From NCBI RefSeq assembly GCF_029223865.1, contig NZ_CP119520.1:1612001-1676000 (forward strand): a stretch of 64,000 bases of DNA, given 5' to 3'. Below the pieces are notes generated by a model. It made no database searches. It saw nothing but the letters and a program-made list of their open reading frames with translations, and was not told the DNA's origin. The DNA is from Telluria mixta (lineage in GTDB: Bacteria > Pseudomonadota > Gammaproteobacteria > Burkholderiales > Burkholderiaceae_D). Of this stretch, positions 41,143 through 49,247 are shown piece by piece. The position numbers and the translations under genes are program-made. Position 1 is the stretch's first letter; the number at the start of each line of letters is the position of its first letter.

Positions 41143-42480
41143 TTACACCGCGTCGGAGAGCGACGTGAAGTTGAAGTCGCGTACTTTCATCGGCGGAATC
41201 AGCATCTGGAACGGCACCTCGTCGCCACCGATGACGACCGGCTTGCCGATCTCCTCGATATTGTTGAGCATCGTGACGGGGCTCTCGTTGAAGCGGAAGT
41301 TCTTGATCGGGTACTTGATCTTGCCGTTCTCAATGTAGAACGTGCCGTCGCGCGTGAGGCCCGTCAGCAGCACCGATTGCGGGTCGACCATGCGGATGTA
41401 CCACGTGCGGGTGACGAGGACGCCCTTCTTCGTGTTGGCGATCAGCTCCGCCGTCGACTTGTCGGTGCCTGCCATGATGATGTTGCCCGGCGTGGCCGTC
41501 GCCGGCACGCCCTTCTTCTTCGCCCAGTACTGCGAGTAGTTCAGCGCGTTGACCTTGCCGTCCTTGATCAGGTCCATGCGCTTGCGCGCGATAAGGTTCT
41601 CGGTGTCCCACGGCAGGACGGGCACGTCCGGATTCCACGGGTCGGCCCAGATGTTGACCTGCTGGTCGAACAGCTTGTCGCCCAGGCGCGAGGCGCCGCC
41701 CTTCTTCGACAGGAAGCTGCGGCCTTCGTCGGTCTGGCGCGCGTCGAAGCCGAACAGCATGTAGCCGAGCAGCTCGGACGTGGCGGCCGGTTCCAGGATC
41801 ACGGTGTAGCGGCCCGGTTCCAGCGCCTTCGCGTCGACGGAGCGCAGCGCCTTTTCGATTGCGACGTCGGCCGCTTCGCGCGCGTCGAACTTGTTCGCGT
41901 CGGAGGCCGAGCGCTTGACCCAGCCGGAGCCGCGGCCGTCTTCCGTGCGCACGGTGCAGGTGAAGTCGAGGCTCGTTTGCTGCTGGTGGCCGTACACGCC
42001 GTTCGAGTTGGCCACGCTGGAGATCTGGTTACCGTCCGTGAAGAAGCCGGCGGCGACGAGCTTGTTCTTCTTGCAGGCTTCGATCGCGTACGCCGCGGTC
42101 TGGGCGCGGAATTCCGGATCGATGGCGGCCGTCTTCGCGTTGAAGGTCTGCGACGCCTTGTACTCCTGCTTCGAGACGGCCGGCATGAATTCCGGATTCT
42201 CCGGCGCCAGGCGCGCGAGGTCCTCGGCGCGGCGCACGACTTTTTCCAGCGACTTGTCGTCGAACTCGTTGATGGTGGCGGTGCCCTGGCGCTTGCCGAA
42301 AGCGACCGTCACGGAGATGTTGGTGTCGTCCGCGAGGCCGGCGGTGGAGACCTGGTTGCGCGCGAAGCGGATGTTGCCGTTGCGGCTGCCGCTCACGGTG
42401 ACGATGCATTCGTCCGCCTTCGAGAACGACAGGACGCGGTCGGTGATGTGTTTGGTTTGTTCCTGGGTCAGGATGGTCAT
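41143..42480 (-). CDS. tldE: TldE/PmbA-family partner protein
   Basis: 445 residues. It has the TldE fold features FARNQVSTAGLADDTNISVTV, EPGRYTVILEPAATSELLGYML and VLVTRTWYIRMVDPQSVLLTGLTRDGTFYIENG (split over about 360-395), but no HExxxH, as in the non-catalytic E subunit. Unlike the two TldD copies it has no Tat or Sec signal. If it pairs with exported TldD it must be carried along, or a piggyback Tat route must apply. It lies 14 bases after tldD copy 2. Confidence 0.92.
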   Translation of the reverse strand: MTILTQEQTKHITDRVLSFSKADECIVTVSGSRNGNIRFARNQVSTAGLADDTNISVTVAFGKRQGTATINEFDDKSLEKVVRRAEDLARLAPENPEFMPAVSKQEYKASQTFNAKTAAIDPEFRAQTAAYAIEACKKNKLVAAGFFTDGNQISSVANSNGVYGHQQQTSLDFTCTVRTEDGRGSGWVKRSASDANKFDAREAADVAIEKALRSVDAKALEPGRYTVILEPAATSELLGYMLFGFDARQTDEGRSFLSKKGGASRLGDKLFDQQVNIWADPWNPDVPVLPWDTENLIARKRMDLIKDGKVNALNYSQYWAKKKGVPATATPGNIIMAGTDKSTAELIANTKKGVLVTRTWYIRMVDPQSVLLTGLTRDGTFYIENGKIKYPIKNFRFNESPVTMLNNIEEIGKPVVIGGDEVPFQMLIPPMKVRDFNFTSLSDAV

Positions 42481-42494
42481 GATGCAGGGTCCCC

Positions 42495-44132
42495 TTAGCC
42501 GATCTTGCGGGCGGTGTTGATGACGTTGATGCCGTTGAAGCGCGCGGTCGACGACCCGTGCGACACGATGCTGATCTGCGGAGGCTGGCCCTTGCCGTCG
42601 AAGAAGGAGCCGCCCATGCGCCAGTCACGCTCGTCGCAGATCGCCGTGCACGCATTCCAGAAGTCCTGCGTGTTCGACTGGTACGCCACGTCTTCCAGCA
42701 TCTGGCCGATCTTGCCGTTCTTGATCTCGTAGAACAGCTGGCCGCCGAACTGGAAGTTGTAGCGCTGCTGGTCGATCGAGAACGAACCCTCGCCCACGAT
42801 GTAGATGCCCTTCTTGATGTCCTTGACCATCTCGTCCGGCGTCAGTTTCTTCTGGCCGGCCTGCAGGGACACGTTCGGCATGCGCTGGAACTGCACGTTG
42901 CTCCAGCTGTCCGCGTACGAGCAGCCGTCCGATTCTTCCTTGCCGATGATGTGCGCCTGGTCGCGCGTGGCCTGGTAGCTGACGAGGATGCCGTCCTTGA
43001 TGATGTCCCAGCGCTTGGTCTTGACGCCTTCGTCGTCGTAGCCCACGTTGCCCAGCGAGCCCGGAGTCGTCTTGTCGGCGACGATGTTCACCAGCGGCGA
43101 GCCGTACTTGAACGACTTCGACTCCCACTTGTCGAGCGTGGCGAAGCTGGTGCCGGCGTAGTTCGCCTCGTAGCCCAGCACGCGATCGAGCTCGGTCGGG
43201 TGACCGACGGATTCGTGGATCGTCAGGTACAGGTGTTCGGGCGACAGCATCAGGTCGTACTTGCCCGGCGTGACCGACTTCGCGGTCAGCTTGCGCTTGG
43301 CGTCGCGGCCCGCGGCGCGCGCGTCCTCGACGATGTCGTACGACTTCGTGTACAGCGTGGCGACGCCGCCCGCGGCCTTGATCTTGTCTTCCTTGCGTGC
43401 GTCCAGGTATTCGTAGCCCATGCCGACCGGCGTCGACAGGCCGTTACGCGAGCGGAACTTGCCGCTGGCCTTGTCCACCGCGGTCGCGGAGAACGGCGCC
43501 CACATACGTTGCAGGTCCTGGTCGATGTACGAACCGTCGGTCGATGCGAAGTACTTCTGCTGGTTCACCTGGAACAGCATCGACTGCATGAAGCTCGCGC
43601 CGGCATCCATGCCCGCCTTGTTCGCCGCGATCAGGAGTTCGGCCTTGTCCTTGATCGGCACCGCGCGCCAGTCCTTCACGATCGGGGTCGCCCACGACAC
43701 TTCGCCCACGCCCTTGACCGGTGCGAGACGCACCGGTTCGGACTGCAGCTTCGCGTTCGCCTTGGCGATCGCAACCGCCTGGCGCGCCGCGCCGGCGATA
43801 CCGTCCGGCGTCATGTCGTTGGTGGCGGCGAAGCCGTACGCGCCGTTGCACACCACGCGCACGCCGACGCCGGCCGATTCCGTGTTCGTCACGTTCTCGA
43901 CGTTCAGGTCGCGGGTGATGATGTACTGGTTGAGATAGCGGCCGATGCGCACGTCGCAATAGCTCGCGCCGGCCTTGGTGGCGGCGTTGAGCGCGATATC
44001 GGCCAGCGCCTTCTTGGCCGCGACTGGCATCGCGGTGAGCAGCTCCTCGGCGGCGATCGCGTTGCCGAAGACGGGTACCAGCATGGCACCGGCGGTTCCG
44101 GCACCGATTTTAAGGAAGGTACGGCGTTCCAT
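42495..44132 (-). CDS. tldD: TldD-family metalloprotease with Tat signal (copy 2)
   Basis: 545 residues, paralogue of the gene at 39446-41083. Tat signal MERRTFLKIGAGTAGAML; zinc motif HESVGH at residues 306-311; GCSYADSW with its Cys near 395; C-terminus GINVINTARKIG. I start at the ATG before ERRTF because AGGAG lies 5 bases upstream; an ATG six codons earlier lies in the leader. It is the first gene of the nine-gene row, 108 bases behind the sigma-54 start expected from 44252-44267. Confidence 0.93.
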   Translation of the reverse strand: MERRTFLKIGAGTAGAMLVPVFGNAIAAEELLTAMPVAAKKALADIALNAATKAGASYCDVRIGRYLNQYIITRDLNVENVTNTESAGVGVRVVCNGAYGFAATNDMTPDGIAGAARQAVAIAKANAKLQSEPVRLAPVKGVGEVSWATPIVKDWRAVPIKDKAELLIAANKAGMDAGASFMQSMLFQVNQQKYFASTDGSYIDQDLQRMWAPFSATAVDKASGKFRSRNGLSTPVGMGYEYLDARKEDKIKAAGGVATLYTKSYDIVEDARAAGRDAKRKLTAKSVTPGKYDLMLSPEHLYLTIHESVGHPTELDRVLGYEANYAGTSFATLDKWESKSFKYGSPLVNIVADKTTPGSLGNVGYDDEGVKTKRWDIIKDGILVSYQATRDQAHIIGKEESDGCSYADSWSNVQFQRMPNVSLQAGQKKLTPDEMVKDIKKGIYIVGEGSFSIDQQRYNFQFGGQLFYEIKNGKIGQMLEDVAYQSNTQDFWNACTAICDERDWRMGGSFFDGKGQPPQISIVSHGSSTARFNGINVINTARKIG

Positions 44133-44166
44133 GGGTTCTCCTGAAATCACACACTTCTTTTTGGTC

Positions 44167-44198
44167 AGCGGCCCGGGTGGCGGACCGCTCCTTTTTTT
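44167..44198. other. Hairpin in the tldD leader
   Basis: agcggccc (44167-44174) and ggaccgct (44182-44189) form a stem with one mismatch, followed on the plus strand by CCTTTTTTT. No plus-strand gene ends upstream, so a terminator for plus transcription has no obvious client; on the minus strand it lies in the untranslated leader of tldD. Confidence 0.3.
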
Positions 44199-44251
44199 AC
44201 TGCGGGGTGATGAAGCCGATGCACCTTAGCAGCAAGTTGACGTTTTGAATA

Positions 44252-44267
44252 GGCAATCTTCATGCCA
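44252..44267 (-). promoter_or_regulatory. Sigma-54 promoter of the TldD-MoxR operon
   Basis: On the minus strand TGGCATGAAGATTGCC fits TGGCACG-N4-TTGCA with two mismatches and correct ten-base GG-GC spacing. It shares the TGGCATG -24 element with the exporter promoter at 19773. The start would lie near 44240. Confidence 0.6.
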
Positions 44268-44309
44268 CGTGGGAGGCGGCGGATTTGCACGCGTTCCGGC
44301 GTTTCGCGG

Positions 44310-44354
44310 TGTCCGCGACTGTCCGCCCGGTGTCCGCGACAGGTGGGCCGGACA
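44310..44354. promoter_or_regulatory. TGTCCG/CGGACA activator site cluster upstream of the TldD operon
   Basis: Three TGTCCG (44310, 44320, 44331) and one CGGACA (44349) lie in 45 bases. gtccgcgactgtccg (44311-44325) is the exact reverse complement of 19712-19726, the right arm of the exporter operon dyad. ggtgtccg (44329-44336) and cggacacc (44349-44356) form a second dyad. The cluster is about 75-110 bases before the sigma-54 start at about 44240. The remaining 44380-44498, leader of the protease gene, shows no assignable promoter. Confidence 0.6.
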
Positions 44355-44498
44355 CCTCGCATATGCATGCGTCATTACGCTTGAATGCAACACGACATTA
44401 CTGAATGGTTACGCGTGAGAATTTGTGCATTTTTACACTTAAGCACCGTGTATATTGCGTCGGCAACGCTGCATGTCACATTTCAGAACAGGGAATCC

Positions 44499-46040
44499 AT
44501 GAAGATCGTCCGCCTTGCGGCCGCCGCCGCGATCGCGCTGGCCAGCTGCACGCTCCAGGCCCAGGAAGCCAGCCAGGCCACCGCCCCGCCGACCTCGGCG
44601 CCGCCCGTGTCGCCTGCCGTCGAGAACTCGGTCGTCAGGATCTTCAGCACCCTGCGCCGGCCCGATCCGTTCAAGCCCTGGACCAAGGCCACGCCGCAGG
44701 ACATCACGGGATCGGGCGTGGTCATCGAAGGCAAGCGGATCCTCACCAACGCCCACGTCGTCGGTTACGCGAGCCAGGTGCAGGTGCAGGCCAGCCAGGA
44801 CGGCGACAAGGTCGGCGCCACCGTCGTCGCCATCGCGCGCGGCATGGACCTGGCCCTCCTGAAGCTGGACGACGAGTCGTTCTTCGACAAGCACCGCCCG
44901 GTCGCGCGCACGAGCGTCCTGCCGGACGTGCGCGAGGCCGTGATGGCCTATGGCTATCCGATGGGCGGCACGTCGCTGTCCGTCACCAAAGGCATCGTCT
45001 CGCGCGTCGAATTCGTCCCCTACGGCTACGGCAGCGCAGGCCTGCGCGTGCAGATCGACGCGCCCATCAACCCCGGCAACAGCGGCGGTCCGGTGATCGA
45101 CGGCGACAAGATGGTCGGCCTCGCGTTCTCGGTGGCGGCGAACGCTCAGAACATCGGCTACGTGATCCCGAACGAGGAAGTGGAACTGTTCCTGCGCGAC
45201 GTGGCCGACGGCCGCTACGACGGCAAGCCGCTGCTGCTGGACGACATCCAGACGCTGGAGAACCCGATCCTGCGCCAGTATCTCAAGCTGGACAAGTCGG
45301 TCGACGGCGTCATCGTGCACCGCCCGTACCGCAGCGATGCCGCGTATCCGCTGAAGGAATGGGACGTCATCACGCGCATCGGCGACTACCCCATCGACAA
45401 CCAGGGCATGGTCAGGCTGGGGCCCAACCTGCGCGTGCGCTTCCAGTACCGCGTGCAGCAGGTCGCGAAGAACGGCAAGGTGCCGCTCACCATCGTCCGC
45501 GGCGGCAAGACCATGCAGGTGCAGGTACCCGTGAACGGCCAGCGTCCCCTCTTGATCCCGGCGCTGGACGGCGACTATCCGTCGTACTTCGTGTACGGCC
45601 CGATCGTGTTCTCGCGCGCCACGGCGGAATACCTGTCCTTCATCAGCGGTAACGCGCAGCTGCTGAACGCCTACAGCTTCAACGCCAGCCCGCTCGTCAC
45701 GCGCCGCGGCGACGAGCCGGACGCGCAGCGCGAAGAACTCGTCGTCGTCAGCTCGCCGTTCTTCCCGCACAAGCTCGTGACGGGTTACAGCAACCGCTTC
45801 GGCGCCGTCGTCGAGTCGATCAACGGCGTACCGGTACGCAGCCTGCGCCACCTGGTGGCCCTGCTGCGCGACCTGAAGGACGACCTCGTCGTGCTGCGCT
45901 TCGACCAGCGCCTGGGCGAGACGATGGTCCTGCCGCGCCAGGCGATGGTCGACGCGACCGAGGGCGTCCTGCAGGACAACGGCATCCGCTCGCAAGGTTC
46001 GCAAGACATGCTGGACGTCTGGAACGGCAAGAAGAATTGA
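44499..46040 (+). CDS. Exported Deg-type trypsin-like serine protease
   Basis: 513 residues with a signal peptide (KIVRLAAAAAIALASCTLQAQ; a lipobox-like ASC is also possible). The trypsin domain has the full triad: His in TNAHVVGY, Asp in ARGMDLALLKL, Ser in NPGNSGGPV. Downstream are a PDZ-like part (VDGVIVHRPYRSDAAYPLKEWDVI) and a long C-terminal region with a second PDZ-like piece (NRFGAVVESINGVPVRSL), like the Deg9-type layout rather than DegP. GGGA lies before the chosen ATG. The next gene starts inside its stop (TGATG). It divergently faces the TldD row. Confidence 0.9.
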   Translation: MKIVRLAAAAAIALASCTLQAQEASQATAPPTSAPPVSPAVENSVVRIFSTLRRPDPFKPWTKATPQDITGSGVVIEGKRILTNAHVVGYASQVQVQASQDGDKVGATVVAIARGMDLALLKLDDESFFDKHRPVARTSVLPDVREAVMAYGYPMGGTSLSVTKGIVSRVEFVPYGYGSAGLRVQIDAPINPGNSGGPVIDGDKMVGLAFSVAANAQNIGYVIPNEEVELFLRDVADGRYDGKPLLLDDIQTLENPILRQYLKLDKSVDGVIVHRPYRSDAAYPLKEWDVITRIGDYPIDNQGMVRLGPNLRVRFQYRVQQVAKNGKVPLTIVRGGKTMQVQVPVNGQRPLLIPALDGDYPSYFVYGPIVFSRATAEYLSFISGNAQLLNAYSFNASPLVTRRGDEPDAQREELVVVSSPFFPHKLVTGYSNRFGAVVESINGVPVRSLRHLVALLRDLKDDLVVLRFDQRLGETMVLPRQAMVDATEGVLQDNGIRSQGSQDMLDVWNGKKN

Positions 46041-46954
46041 TGACGTCTGTGCTTTCGTTACGCCGCGCCGCATTGGGCGCGGCCGTGCTCTCGGCGTGCG
46101 CGCCGAGTCTCGCCGCGGCCGCACAGGCCTTGCCCACGCCGGCCCAGCTGGCGGCGCTGGCCTTTCCCGGCTGGAGCGAGAGCGCGGCCGGCCGCGTGCA
46201 CAGCGCGTCCTTGCCGCCGCTCCCCGGCACCGGGCACGGCATCTATGCCGGCTGGAACGTGGGCACGAACCGCGTGCTCGTCGAACCGAAACTGGTGGTA
46301 CGCACCGATCCCACGCACCTGACCCTGATCGCGGGCCTCGTGCCGGCCGGAGACGACGGCCGCACCGGCGCCGTCCACGCGACCCCGCTGGCGCTGGCGG
46401 CTTACCAGTTCGAACAGCATGGCGGCACGTGGGGCGTCGTCGGACGCCAGGGCATCTTCGCGCTGCGCGGCTTTTCCGGCGCCGCCGCCGTGCGCGAAGT
46501 CGCGCTGGCCGCGCGCCGTCCGGCCGTCGCAGTGGAATACGGCAGCTGCTGGCAGGGTTACTGCGGCACCTGGCTCGCCGTGTACGAAGTGGGCCGCGAC
46601 GCCGTCCGGCGCGAGCCCGCCGTGGAACTGGCGCTGTCCGGCATCAACGTCGACAGCGCGGCGGATTGCCAGCGCCGCCTGTCTCCGCTCGTGAAGCCGC
46701 ACCAGCAAGACCCCATCGCACGCGACGATGGGGGCACGCCGGACACGCATGACTGCTATGCGATCGAAAGCAGCTGGAGCATCGACGCGACGCACGAGCA
46801 GCCGGGGGACCTGACCATCCGCTACCAGGGCGCGATCAGCCGTGCCGAGTCGTACGCGGGTCCGCCGGCGGCGATCGACCAGAAGCAGGTGCTCCGGTAC
46901 GGGAACGGGAAGTACCGGGCGGTGTCGGGATATTCGCCGGTGCCGGCGATCTGA
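46040..46954 (+). CDS. Exported protein of unknown function, coupled to Deg-type protease
   Basis: 304 residues. A signal peptide (AALGAAVLSACAPSLAAAAQA) is followed by a beta-rich, Trp- and Gly-containing sequence with conserved-looking pieces YGSCWQGYCGTWLAVYEV (two or three Cys that could form a disulfide) and CYAIESSWSID. I recognise no family. TGATG overlap with the protease stop implies translational coupling, so it may be an inhibitor, partner or substrate of that protease; this is inferred from position only. Confidence 0.72.
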   Translation: MTSVLSLRRAALGAAVLSACAPSLAAAAQALPTPAQLAALAFPGWSESAAGRVHSASLPPLPGTGHGIYAGWNVGTNRVLVEPKLVVRTDPTHLTLIAGLVPAGDDGRTGAVHATPLALAAYQFEQHGGTWGVVGRQGIFALRGFSGAAAVREVALAARRPAVAVEYGSCWQGYCGTWLAVYEVGRDAVRREPAVELALSGINVDSAADCQRRLSPLVKPHQQDPIARDDGGTPDTHDCYAIESSWSIDATHEQPGDLTIRYQGAISRAESYAGPPAAIDQKQVLRYGNGKYRAVSGYSPVPAI

Positions 46955-46955
46955 A

Positions 46956-48578
46956 TCACGGCGCGGTCTTCTTGACCGGCGTGAAGTTCAGATCCTGGAA
47001 GTCGTAACTGAAATCCGTCTCGGTCGAAATCGGCTGCATCCGCATCCGCTCGATACTCCCGTCCGGATTCAGCGCGAACGTCACGTACGCATCCGCATTG
47101 AAGTTGCGCTCCTTCCAGCGCACGATGAACGTGTCGTGCTGGTAGTGTTCCAGTTCGCCCGTCAGGTCGGGCGTGCGCGACATCGTCAGGATCTGTTTAT
47201 TCCCGTCGTGGCGGATGGTCGCGATGCCGTACCACGGATCCTCGTACTCGCCGTCGTACGCCGTCCGCGCCAGCGACGGTTGCGACTTCGATGCGCGCGC
47301 GGCGTTCGCCTGCTTGACGCGCGCCAGTTCCTTTGCGTGCTTCTCGTCCTCGACGGCTTTCACGATGCCGATCCAGTCGGTCGTCGCGGCCGGGTCCAGC
47401 ATGCGGTCGAGCAGCTGGTACTGCAGCGCGTTGAGCGAGCCGCCGCTTTCCGCATTGGTGAGGATGGCGATGCCCAGCTTCGCTTCGGGCACCAGTACCA
47501 CCTTGGAATAAAAGCCCTGCAGCGCGCCGCTGTGCATCGCGAGCAACTTCCCCTGCCAGTCGCGCAGCTGGAAGCCGAGGCCATACGCGAGGAAGTTCGG
47601 ACGCGTGGCGGCCAGCCTGGGATCGGGCTCGCTGATGCGCATCGGTGTCTGCGCCGTCCACATCTCGCGTGCCTGCTTCGCGCTGTACAGGCGGATCTCC
47701 TTCCCGTTCGCGTCCGTGCCCACGACGCCGCCGGCCAGCAGCACGTTCATCCAGCGCGCGATGTCCCCGGCATTCGTATTGATGCCGACGGCGCCCACCG
47801 CGTTCGCCACCGGCATCGCCTTCACGGCCGCGATCCTGTCGTTGATCTTGCTGTGGGCGTTCGCCACGTCCGGGTTGCCCGCGCTCTCCGCGAGGCTGGT
47901 CGTCGTCGCCGTCATGCCCACCGGCGCCAGGATGCGTTCGCGGATCGTCTCACCCCACGTCTTGCCTGACTTGGCCGCGATGATCTTGCCGGCCACGATG
48001 TACAGCAGGTTGTCGTACGCATAGCTGCTGCGGAAGCTCGTCGCGGGGCGGATGTAGCGCAGCTTGTGGATGATCTCGTCGGTCGAGAAATTCGTCGTGG
48101 GCCACCACAGCAGGTCGCCGGCGCCGAGACCCAGGCCGCTGCGGTGCGTGAGCAGGTCGCGCACCGTCATCTCGTGCGTGACGTATGCGTCGTACATCTG
48201 GAAGTCCGGCAGGTGCTTCGTGACCGGATCGTCCCACGCGAGCTTGCCTTCGTCGACAAGCATCGCCAGCGCGGCCGCCGTGAACGCCTTCGAGTTCGAC
48301 GCGACCTCGAACAGCGTTTTCGCATCGACCTTGTCCGGCGCCCCCAGCTTGCGCACGCCGAAGCCCTGCGTGGCCACGACCTTGCCGTCCTTGACGATGG
48401 CGATCGCGATGCCGGGCACGTCGAACAGCGTCATCGTGCGTTGGACGTCGGTGGCCAGGTGAGCGTCGAGCGCGGAAACATCCTGCGTAATGACAGGTGC
48501 GGTGGGAGCGGCGACGGGCGCCTGCGCCAGTGCGGCGCCGGAAAAAGCGAGCAGGATCGCTGCTGCAATGCGGGTCAT
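46956..48578 (-). CDS. Class C beta-lactamase-like serine hydrolase
   Basis: 540 residues with a signal peptide (IAAAILLAFSGAALAQA). The serine nucleophile motif is VASNSKAFTAAAL (S-x-x-K as SNSK), then YAYDNLLYIVAGKII (the Y-x-N analogue), and a Lys/Arg-Thr-Gly-equivalent near MHSGALQG. The C-terminal 120 residues look like the DUF3471 beta domain seen in many bacterial peptidase homologues. It is periplasmic and probably acts on D-amino-acid peptides or esters; resistance to beta-lactams should not be assumed. It converges on the unknown gene upstream with a 1-base gap. Confidence 0.9.
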   Translation of the reverse strand: MTRIAAAILLAFSGAALAQAPVAAPTAPVITQDVSALDAHLATDVQRTMTLFDVPGIAIAIVKDGKVVATQGFGVRKLGAPDKVDAKTLFEVASNSKAFTAAALAMLVDEGKLAWDDPVTKHLPDFQMYDAYVTHEMTVRDLLTHRSGLGLGAGDLLWWPTTNFSTDEIIHKLRYIRPATSFRSSYAYDNLLYIVAGKIIAAKSGKTWGETIRERILAPVGMTATTTSLAESAGNPDVANAHSKINDRIAAVKAMPVANAVGAVGINTNAGDIARWMNVLLAGGVVGTDANGKEIRLYSAKQAREMWTAQTPMRISEPDPRLAATRPNFLAYGLGFQLRDWQGKLLAMHSGALQGFYSKVVLVPEAKLGIAILTNAESGGSLNALQYQLLDRMLDPAATTDWIGIVKAVEDEKHAKELARVKQANAARASKSQPSLARTAYDGEYEDPWYGIATIRHDGNKQILTMSRTPDLTGELEHYQHDTFIVRWKERNFNADAYVTFALNPDGSIERMRMQPISTETDFSYDFQDLNFTPVKKTAP

Positions 48579-48671
48579 GGATTGCACTCTTGGGTTCCTT
48601 GGGTGGTGGAAGCGCGGGGCAGGATAGCATGTTCGCGTCGGCGCCACACCTCTGCTATGATCCGCCATTCA

Positions 48672-49247
48672 ATGGATGCCTTCCTCGTTTCCACCGGCAT
48701 CGTCGCCCTCGCCGAAATCGGCGACAAGACGCAGTTGCTGGCCTTCCTGCTCGCCGCGCGCTTCCGCCGTCCCTTGCCGATCGTGGCCGGCATCTTCGTC
48801 GCGACCATCGCCAACCACGCCTTCGCCGCCGCCGTCGGTGCGCTCGTGAGCCGCCTGCTCGGTCCGGACGTCATGCGCTGGGTGCTGGGCATCGCCTTCC
48901 TCGGCATGGCCGCCTGGATCATGGTGCCGGACGAGGTCGACGAAGACGAGACGCCGCTCGCGCGCTTCGGCGTCTTCCTCACCACCCTGCTCGCGTTCTT
49001 CGTCGCCGAGATGGGCGACAAGACGCAGGTCGCGACCGTCGCCCTGGCCGCGCGCTACTCGTCCGCCGTGGCGGTGGTCGCCGGCACGACGCTCGGCATG
49101 ATGCTCGCGAACGTGCCGGCCGTGTACTTCGGCGACCGGATCGCCGGCCGTATTCCTTTAAAACTGGTGCACGGCCTGGCGGCGCTGGTCTTTGCCGTGC
49201 TGGGCATCGCGACGCTGCTCGGCGCGGGACGCAACCTGGGCTTCTAG
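48672..49247 (+). CDS. TMEM165/GDT1-family divalent cation transporter
   Basis: 191 residues, six hydrophobic segments in two repeats, each with the signature Glu-x-Gly-Asp-Lys-Thr: ALAEIGDKTQLLAF (about residue 17) and FVAEMGDKTQVATV (about residue 115). GDT1/UPF0016 members move manganese or calcium, in bacteria mostly exporting Mn2+. I start at MDAFLVST, the conserved N-terminus; an ATG five codons earlier (48657) is in frame. No yybP-ykoY riboswitch, usual before such genes, was seen in the 93-base gap. Confidence 0.92.
   Translation: MDAFLVSTGIVALAEIGDKTQLLAFLLAARFRRPLPIVAGIFVATIANHAFAAAVGALVSRLLGPDVMRWVLGIAFLGMAAWIMVPDEVDEDETPLARFGVFLTTLLAFFVAEMGDKTQVATVALAARYSSAVAVVAGTTLGMMLANVPAVYFGDRIAGRIPLKLVHGLAALVFAVLGIATLLGAGRNLGF

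Noticed and set aside
44167..44198. A strong terminator for a plus-strand small RNA
   Set aside because: The hairpin and T run are real, but no promoter or conserved RNA is visible upstream, so only the hairpin is listed.
44355..44498. A sigma-54 promoter for the Deg-type protease on the plus strand
   Set aside because: No GG-N10-GC pair in a TGGCAC/TTGC context was found downstream of the TGTCCG cluster.
48579..48671. A yybP-ykoY manganese riboswitch before the GDT1-type transporter
   Set aside because: The gap is too short and none of the conserved blocks is present.
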